Virus record (IMG/VR): IMGVR_UViG_3300045994_000118
Span: 1-20,612 of that record
From: a virus
Length of the DNA: 20,612 nucleotides
Reading direction: 5' to 3' (one strand)
Positions 15,916 through 20,612 of this stretch are shown piece by piece. Position 1 is the first letter of the stretch, and each line of letters opens with the position of its first letter. The notes under the pieces were generated by a model. The model had not been told where the DNA came from. It was given only the letters and a program-made list of their open reading frames with translations, and ran no database searches. Both the position numbers and the translations under genes were made by a program.

Positions 15916-16717
15916 TATCTTTTCCTTCCTCTATCGCCAGAACTTGGATTACAGTTTCCAGCAGTTGAATATAAAGTTTAAACGCAAGTTCATCATCCTT
16001 AGCTTTAATCGCTTGTATTGCCGGCAGAATGAACAGTGTGAATAACTGCTTAGAAATAACCTGACCTCGCTTACAATCACGAAGTCTCTGAGCCAACATA
16101 GGACTAAGCGTATAATATACCTGAACCAGCTTTTCACCACTTGTGGTACTCTTCAGGAAAGAGTCTCTCCAAGTTCTAAGTACCTGCAATTCTTCACAGT
16201 CATCATCCAGTCCTACATTCTCACAGATCGCGGTGGTGATGAAACAGCCACCAGTACTCTGCTGCACTGTTTGAGTCTTAGTATCATTAGCCAGATTAGC
16301 TCCACCATTAGCTGTGGTACTGAGGAGATTCAGCAGTGCTGGCATGACATTATTTGAGATCTTTCCAGTAAGATCGGAACTAAGCAGTGCATCCAGATTG
16401 GCGTTACCCGAACCCCCTGCTCCTATGATAGAACTAAGGTGCTGCTGGAGTCCAGAAGTGAGTACGTTAGTAAGCACGGTCTCCATTGTTGGAGCTGTAC
16501 CATCTGCGTTCATCTGACCCAGAATGGCCAGTAACGCGGAAGAATCCCCTGGCTTGCTTATAAGATTGTTGCCAGGTTGGGTCATGCTATTGGCGATGAT
16601 CTGACCAATACCAGTTCCCACAGCACCGCCGTAACTAGGAGTTCCAGCTATCCCAGCAGTATCAGCGGTTGCAGCAGTTGCCGGAGTTCCATTCATAAAT
16701 GAGTTAATACCGCCCAT
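15908..16717 (-). CDS. CFI-box domain protein, paralogue 1
   Basis: The 269-residue protein starts with a Gly/Ala/Thr-rich region, includes a PGDSSALLAILGQMN segment (residues about 56-70) and a probably disordered linker ending TQTVQQSTGG. It then has the CFI-box: C158-F-I-T-T-A-I-C165 ... C174-E-E-L, L-R-T-W-R-D-S-F-L and V-Y-Y-T-L-S-P, followed by helices to the end. The CFI-box is a widespread C-terminal domain of unknown biochemistry. The protein aligns along most of its length with the next upstream gene, so the two arose by gene duplication. The gap between them is 2 bases. A virion or ejection-associated role is inferred from position between the endolysin and the candidate ejection proteins. 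Confidence 0.75.
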   Translation of the reverse strand: MGGINSFMNGTPATAATADTAGIAGTPSYGGAVGTGIGQIIANSMTQPGNNLISKPGDSSALLAILGQMNADGTAPTMETVLTNVLTSGLQQHLSSIIGAGGSGNANLDALLSSDLTGKISNNVMPALLNLLSTTANGGANLANDTKTQTVQQSTGGCFITTAICENVGLDDDCEELQVLRTWRDSFLKSTTSGEKLVQVYYTLSPMLAQRLRDCKRGQVISKQLFTLFILPAIQAIKAKDDELAFKLYIQLLETVIQVLAIEEGKDNG

Positions 16718-16719
16718 AG

Positions 16720-17454
16720 TTATTCCCCTTTCCAGTCTTGTAATACTTTAACCATCAAATGATACAACAGTAACGCTTCTTCGTCATCACCAGCTTCAAT
16801 AGCTTCAATTGCCGGATTGATGAAAGTATCCAGTAACTGTTCGCAAGTTTGCTTAGCTTCCTTGCTGCCGCGAATCTTGTCCGCAAGTCTTGGGGCAATC
16901 AGGTAGTAAAGTTCTACAAGCTTCCTGCCACCACCGGAACCCAGCATGTACGAATCACGCCAGTTCCTGAGCACTGTAAGTTCATCACAATCATCTGGTT
17001 TGCCAAGAAATTCACAGATCACAGTGGTTATAAAACAGCCCCCACCTCCAGCACTCTGCTGCACCGTCTGAGTCTGAGTAGCTTTAGAATAGTTATCCGC
17101 AGCTGTAGCTAGATTCCCTTGACTCTGAGTCACGGCTGCCTGTGCGTTAGCAGTAAGCTGGCTAAGCAAGTCATTCTGTTGCAGTCCTGCACTTGAGCTT
17201 GAGTTTACTTTCATACCAGCCTTACCGGCATTACTTGTTATAGTACCTTCATTCTGATTCAGCCCTGTACTGAATATACCCTGAATCAGTTTGTTAATTG
17301 CTTCAGGTGTATTAGCTGACTGTAAGTTCTGCAAGGTTGTAGCTAAAGCACTGGTATCACCTGGGTTAGTAATAACAGTATTGCCACCCTTAGTTCCCAT
17401 CGAACCCATTATAATCTGGGTGGCTGCCATTGCTGCTGCTTGATATCCTGGCAT
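16720..17454 (-). CDS. CFI-box domain protein, paralogue 2
   Basis: This encodes 244 residues. After a short Ala-rich start come a PGDTSALATTLQNL segment (about 31-44), an Asn/Gln/Ser-rich region, and the linker TQTQTVQQSAGG. The CFI-box follows: C140-F-I-T-T-V-I-C147 ... C156-D-E-L, L-R-N-W-R-D-S-Y-M and L-Y-Y-L-I-A-P, then helices. Cysteine spacing (C-x6-C-x8-C) is identical in the two paralogues. The start lies 2 bases after the M15 peptidase stop, and AAGGAG in the 3' end of that gene serves as ribosome binding site. The two copies have diverged clearly in their N-terminal halves, so the duplication is not recent. Function is unknown; see paralogue 1. Confidence 0.75.
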   Translation of the reverse strand: MPGYQAAAMAATQIIMGSMGTKGGNTVITNPGDTSALATTLQNLQSANTPEAINKLIQGIFSTGLNQNEGTITSNAGKAGMKVNSSSSAGLQQNDLLSQLTANAQAAVTQSQGNLATAADNYSKATQTQTVQQSAGGGGCFITTVICEFLGKPDDCDELTVLRNWRDSYMLGSGGGRKLVELYYLIAPRLADKIRGSKEAKQTCEQLLDTFINPAIEAIEAGDDEEALLLYHLMVKVLQDWKGE

Positions 17455-17456
17455 GG

Positions 17457-17930
17457 TTAGTACTCCTTTCCTTCTTTATCAGTAAGTCCATGAGCGTAAC
17501 CACCAGTGGCTAGCAAACTTAAGACTTCACCATGGGAACTACCACTGTTGAAACTGATATGAACCCAGGTATGTTCCAGAATAAGCTGATCAAAACGAAT
17601 CAGGTCTTTGAACTTAATCAATTGCCGGCAAATTTCCAAAGGAGTTCCAAAGTCAGGACAGGTGAAATCTACTGCCTTGCCTTCTACGTGCTGGCTTGTA
17701 TCCTTAGAACCAAGCAGTCTGTTCAATTCCAAGCAACGATACCAGGAATCCACATGAATAGACTTATCCAGAAGAACTACTCGAACCTTATCCATAGATA
17801 CGGCAGTCTTGAGTATATTAGGCTCAATAGCTACAGGAATCTTGCTGTTATCAATGCCTAGTCTTGAAGCGGTGGAACTTTGAATTACTTCTGTCAAACT
17901 GAAATGATCTGAGATGTGTTTAGGCAACAT
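17457..17930 (-). CDS. M15-family peptidase (D-Ala-D-Ala/L-Ala-D-Glu type), probable endolysin
   Basis: The 157-residue protein has the zinc peptidase pattern of the Peptidase_M15_3 group: H81-V-E-G-K-A-V-D88 supplies two zinc ligands, and E119-x4-H124 (in LEHTWVHISF) supplies the catalytic Glu and third ligand. The N-terminal FSLTEVIQSSTASRLGIDN stretch is typical of phage M15 proteins that begin with a short targeting helix. It has no signal peptide or membrane segment, so release would need a holin. It cuts peptide cross-links of peptidoglycan, either for lysis or as a virion enzyme. It overlaps the upstream 65-residue gene by 11 bases. GGAG lies about 10 nt before the ATG. Confidence 0.88.
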   Translation of the reverse strand: MLPKHISDHFSLTEVIQSSTASRLGIDNSKIPVAIEPNILKTAVSMDKVRVVLLDKSIHVDSWYRCLELNRLLGSKDTSQHVEGKAVDFTCPDFGTPLEICRQLIKFKDLIRFDQLILEHTWVHISFNSGSSHGEVLSLLATGGYAHGLTDKEGKEY

Positions 17931-18117
17931 TTGTTATTACTCCATTCACTACTGTGATTGTTTTATTGGGAGTACCTGTGACAAGGAAACTTCCTGTCCA
18001 ACCTGTACCCATCTGTTGTTGCAACATCTTAAGTGCTCTGCCTTCTTCTGTCAATGGAGCATTTGGAAGAAGTAGGTTGAAAGGACTTCGAATGACTGGT
18101 GCATTACCTCCTGGCAT
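17920..18117 (-). CDS. Small late protein of unknown function
   Basis: This encodes 65 residues with AAGGAG about 7 nt before the ATG. The N-terminal half is Pro/Asn-rich and partly helical. The C-terminal end, G-S-F-L-V-T-G-T-P-N-K-T-I-T-V-V-N-G-V-I-T, forms a beta-hairpin-like pattern that I associate with small phage structural proteins, where the last strand reads TVVNGIIT. There is no signal peptide, membrane segment or cysteine. It sits between the large beta-rich virion protein and the endolysin, overlapping the latter by 11 bases. A minor virion component is plausible but not shown. Confidence 0.65.
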   Translation of the reverse strand: MPGGNAPVIRSPFNLLLPNAPLTEEGRALKMLQQQMGTGWTGSFLVTGTPNKTITVVNGVITNVA

Positions 18118-18144
18118 GTTGTATCTCCTTAGGGTGAATTTTAA

Positions 18145-19881
18145 TTATCGGCTTCCAGCTTGGTGAATAACAACTTCTAAGAACGAAAGGCTGAACTTGC
18201 CTAAGACACAAAGGTTGTGAGCTTTGGCGGTAGCTCTACCATTGAAGAATCCAGGAGTCTGCTGATACATAGAGACAACACTGGATTCGTTAGCACCGTC
18301 CAACAGCAGAATGTCCTGCATATTGGTAACACCTTCAGCCTGCACGTGCTGTACTGTGCAAGTAGAGTTACGTGTCAAGGCAATACGCCCAAAGATAAAT
18401 ACCCCAGTATGTGTAACAGCCTGAGGATCTAACAGATTAACTGTACCATCAGCACTAAGCGCTGCAATCTCTATCTCACTACCTGAGAATGCAAAGGGCC
18501 AAGCAAAGATTTCTACGTGATCTCCCTTGAACTTACCAGTCTGTTTAAGTACCAGATCATATAGGAAACAGTGCGTATATATTTGATTACCGACTACAGG
18601 TGCCCCAAAGCTAACACATAAATACCTGGTTCCAATTCTGGTAACCTTCACCTTCTTATAACCAGTATGTGCTGTAACAACTGGATACCCTAAAGTTGGA
18701 TTATAGGATTCCAGTTTATTGGAATTTAGGAAGTCCGACAGTTCAGCACTTTGCGGAGTTGCTTGGTTGGCATCCATACTAATCATGCCCGAAGCCGTGA
18801 ATGCTATCTGGGTAGAATCCACCATATCGTGGGTTACAGTCTCAGCTGAGATTGGAGGACTACCACCAGATACAGACTTAAATATCCAAGGATAAGTAGA
18901 GTTACCTGAGTACTGGGCTGAAAGAACTAGCTCTGTAGTAGTTATTAAGAATCCATTGGTAATCGGATAGCAGGCAGTTATTGTACCCTGCAAGTCTGTA
19001 GGAATACCTGAGCCAGACCCTGAGATCAAACTGGGAGTAAAGTCCAAAGCAGTGAGGATAGAACTCCAGAAGATAGTCTGACTGTTCCAAGCAATGAGGT
19101 AGTTTGCAGAAGATGTGATGCCAAGAATAGAACCTAAAGCGTATGCTCCAGGAGTATCACTCAGTCCCGCGATGCCAAGACTAGAACTAACAGAAGCGAG
19201 ACTAGTATTAGTACTTGTGGCGGCAACACTCATAGTAACAACGGTAGCAGTCAGACTTAGGATTGTAGCGCCGGCAGGAATACCTGAGCCACTAATACTC
19301 ATACCAGCATACCAACCATCAGTTATGTAAGAACCAGTTGCCCGGCTTATAGTTGCAGCTGCTGCAGTCATTGTAGAAGTTACACCCTGTGTATACATTC
19401 TGAGCTGAGTTAAAGTTCCAGCAGCTACATTGACGCGGTAGATTCCATAGCTTGCATTGGTTCCAGTGCCACTTATGCACAGATAACTTTGATTACCGTA
19501 AGTGGCCATCGTAGAATTAAATGGCACCGTATAAACAGCAGTAGGCAGCAGAGCAGTCCAAACTGGAGTGCCTTGCCGCCATAGATAACACTTACCATCC
19601 GCATTGGGAACTAACAAACCCATAGCTCCAGTAGTATCTTGAACTCGATACATCTCATCGAACCCTAAATTCAAGCCAGCAGTAACCATAGTGGTTAGGC
19701 CGAAACTCTGCCAGCCGTAGGTTGTAGGGAACGCATTTTCTACGAAGATTGGTTGCGGGTTCTTACCTGGCTGCATAATACTAGAGCCTAAGCCCTGTAT
19801 GAATGCAGTCAGGCCAGTGGACTTAGACAGCAAAGGAGGTGAATCCTTAGCTAAGTCTAACTTAATGACCTGACGTGACAT
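18145..19881 (-). CDS. Large beta-rich virion protein (head-completion/tail-type beta-propeller candidate)
   Basis: This encodes 578 residues, with AAGGGGA about 6 nt before the ATG. Repeated strands with aromatic and Gly residues (for example YLCISGTG near 133, YLIAWNSQTIFWSS near 261, NGFLITTTELVLS near 309) suggest a beta-propeller such as the P22 gp10 stabilisation protein or related tail proteins. Residues about 166-230 form a separate Thr/Ser/Ala-rich unit with GMSISGSGIPAGATILSL, a pattern common in phage surface proteins, apparently inserted between blades. No enzymatic motif is seen. It lies between the lysis-type genes and the 65-residue gene. The virion role is likely; which protein it corresponds to is uncertain, and a tail fibre remains possible. 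Confidence 0.6.
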   Translation of the reverse strand: MSRQVIKLDLAKDSPPLLSKSTGLTAFIQGLGSSIMQPGKNPQPIFVENAFPTTYGWQSFGLTTMVTAGLNLGFDEMYRVQDTTGAMGLLVPNADGKCYLWRQGTPVWTALLPTAVYTVPFNSTMATYGNQSYLCISGTGTNASYGIYRVNVAAGTLTQLRMYTQGVTSTMTAAAATISRATGSYITDGWYAGMSISGSGIPAGATILSLTATVVTMSVAATSTNTSLASVSSSLGIAGLSDTPGAYALGSILGITSSANYLIAWNSQTIFWSSILTALDFTPSLISGSGSGIPTDLQGTITACYPITNGFLITTTELVLSAQYSGNSTYPWIFKSVSGGSPPISAETVTHDMVDSTQIAFTASGMISMDANQATPQSAELSDFLNSNKLESYNPTLGYPVVTAHTGYKKVKVTRIGTRYLCVSFGAPVVGNQIYTHCFLYDLVLKQTGKFKGDHVEIFAWPFAFSGSEIEIAALSADGTVNLLDPQAVTHTGVFIFGRIALTRNSTCTVQHVQAEGVTNMQDILLLDGANESSVVSMYQQTPGFFNGRATAKAHNLCVLGKFSLSFLEVVIHQAGSR

Positions 19882-19882
19882 G

Positions 19883-20092
19883 TTAGTTCCCCTTAGTTTG
19901 TAGCGCCGTTTTTACCGTTTCAAACAGTTCATCATCCACAGTATTCGTGGTCATAGTAACTGCTTTGGCCATAGTAGCCAGCAGCACCTTCTCAATTACC
20001 TGCTGCAAGAAGGACTGCGTTACGACCTTGGAAAGAATTGCCAAGAAGATATTGGGAAGTGAGGCTAGAATTGTGGAAATAAGTAGTGTCAT
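19883..20092 (-). CDS. Small hydrophobic protein, holin or antiholin candidate
   Basis: This encodes 69 residues from the ATG at 20092. Residues about 2-26 (LLISTILASLPNIFLAILSK and on) form a single hydrophobic, Leu/Ile-rich helix that could cross the membrane, followed by an amphipathic helix and an acidic C-terminal end. Together with the membrane-anchored coiled-coil gene upstream this looks like part of a lysis cassette serving the M15 peptidase. The hydrophobic stretch contains Pro and is short, so peripheral membrane binding is also possible. It ends one base before the next start. Confidence 0.5.
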   Translation of the reverse strand: MTLLISTILASLPNIFLAILSKVVTQSFLQQVIEKVLLATMAKAVTMTTNTVDDELFETVKTALQTKGN

Positions 20093-20094
20093 TT

Positions 20095-20466
20095 TTAAAT
20101 CTCCTTGTGATCGTGGTTGCAACTTATGTCGCTATGTCTGCGAGTTAGCTGCTGTTGGTGGTTAACTTCGTACTGCACATGTTTCAGTAGAGCTTCAGAG
20201 AGCTTATCGAACTTACTCCCTAAATCTCCAAAGCTGGACTTAATTGTACCTTCCAATTTATCGAATCGTGTATCAAGTTCTCCCCGCTTGTAGTGATCCT
20301 CCGCGATCTTGAGTCTGAGTTGTTTCAGTTCCTCCGCATCTTGATCGTGTTTCTTGAACAGTAGTTGAATCTCTCCAGCCTGTTTGTCATCCTTCTGTCT
20401 AAGGAGGTACCAGAGCACCGCGACTGTTGGCGTCATTATGTACGCTATAAGATCATGCCAGTTCAT
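20095..20466 (-). CDS. Membrane-anchored coiled-coil protein (lysis-type, holin or spanin-like candidate)
   Basis: This encodes 123 residues. Residues about 5-22 (LIAYIMTPTVAVLWYLL) are a single N-terminal membrane segment without a cleavage site. They are followed by a long charged coiled coil (about 25-102; K/E/L/Q heptads such as EELKQLRLKIAE) and a His-rich end. This N-in, one-helix-plus-coiled-coil layout fits inner-membrane spanins (Rz-like) and some phage membrane proteins next to holins. No overlapping Rz1 lipoprotein frame was recognised, which weakens the spanin reading. It lies 2 bases before the small hydrophobic gene. Confidence 0.55.
   Translation of the reverse strand: MNWHDLIAYIMTPTVAVLWYLLRQKDDKQAGEIQLLFKKHDQDAEELKQLRLKIAEDHYKRGELDTRFDKLEGTIKSSFGDLGSKFDKLSEALLKHVQYEVNHQQQLTRRHSDISCNHDHKEI
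20101..20106 (-). promoter_or_regulatory. Ribosome binding site AAGGAG that fixes the start at 20092
   Basis: On the minus strand AAGGAG lies 8 nt before the ATG at 20092. A longer in-frame start at 20122 would overlap the upstream gene by 28 bases and would place this strong site inside the coding sequence. Confidence 0.7.
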
Positions 20467-20472
20467 GTTGAA

Positions 20473-20612
20473 TTAAACTTTCGTGAATGTTTGAGTTAGT
20501 GGATCGTAAAGGTCGCCAATGGCAGGGTGTAGATTTGGAAGTACGGGAACTGCACCTTCTATTACTTCCAAATCTATCACTATAACATTGGTCACGATGC
20601 TGTTTGAATCTA
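20473..20612 (-). CDS. C-terminal end of a phage structural protein (truncated by the window edge)
   Basis: The minus-strand frame is open from the window edge to a TAA at 20473-20475, giving the last 45 codons of a gene that begins outside. The visible residues are Val/Ile/Pro-rich and finish with I-G-D-L-Y-D-P-L-T-Q-T-F-T-K-V. A closing (I/G)(D/W)xYDPxTxTFT pattern is common at the ends of phage tail fibre or tail assembly proteins, including fibre-chaperone-like C-termini. The stop lies 6 bases before the start of the next gene, in line with the tight packing of this operon. The identity cannot be settled from this fragment. Confidence 0.55.
   Translation of the reverse strand, partial: DSNSIVTNVIVIDLEVIEGAVPVLPNLHPAIGDLYDPLTQTFTKV

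Noticed and set aside
20093-20122. 10-residue N-terminal extension of the small hydrophobic protein
   Set aside because: It would overlap the upstream gene and put the strong AAGGAG inside the coding sequence; the 20092 start gives a clean junction.
1-20612. tRNA genes, CRISPR arrays, insertion sequences, integrase or att sites
   Set aside because: No cloverleaf, regularly spaced repeat, transposase motif or recombinase motif was seen on either strand.

Overview
This window is a contiguous piece of a tailed double-stranded DNA phage (Caudoviricetes). It is densely packed, with almost no spacers and many 1-11 nt gaps or ATGA overlaps. No integrase, repressor, tRNA, insertion sequence or CRISPR array is visible. 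The host cannot be named from the sequence. Strong AGGAG-type ribosome binding sites, a T7/P22-style set of candidate ejection proteins and a single transmembrane-plus-coiled-coil lysis-type gene point to a Gram-negative host and a podovirus-like particle, but this is inference.

Left half (about 1-8661, plus strand) is the DNA metabolism block. In order it holds: the 3' end of a Cas4/RecB-like PD-(D/E)XK nuclease; a small helical protein; a 56-residue zinc protein with two CxxCxGxG motifs; a coiled-coil protein; a Sak4-like RecA-fold ATPase; a helix-turn-helix fusion protein; a DUF6378-like protein; a probable ssDNA-binding protein; a MazG-like pyrophosphohydrolase; a family A DNA polymerase with proofreading; a DUF3987-type ATPase/helicase; a small two-part protein; and flavin-dependent thymidylate synthase ThyX. 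Together they cover recombination (nuclease, annealase, SSB), replication (polymerase, helicase-like ATPase) and dNTP supply (ThyX, MazG-like).

A strong bidirectional hairpin terminator at 8665-8704 separates the two convergent halves.

Right half (about 20612 down to 8703, minus strand) is the late block. In transcription order it holds: the tail end of a protein entering from outside the window; a membrane-anchored coiled-coil protein and a small hydrophobic protein (lysis candidates); a large beta-rich virion protein; a 65-residue protein; an M15 peptidase (endolysin); two full-length tandem paralogues carrying a CFI-box domain; and then 546-, 1590- and 260-residue proteins that contain no cysteine at all. 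The last three are best read as DNA-ejection (internal virion) proteins. Terminase, portal, capsid and a primase are not in the window.

The points most worth a second look are: a His in the family A polymerase O-helix where Pol I has Phe762 and T7 polymerase has Tyr526; the complete absence of cysteine from about 2,400 consecutive encoded residues next to two cysteine-bearing CFI-box paralogues; and the tiny DnaJ-like zinc protein.
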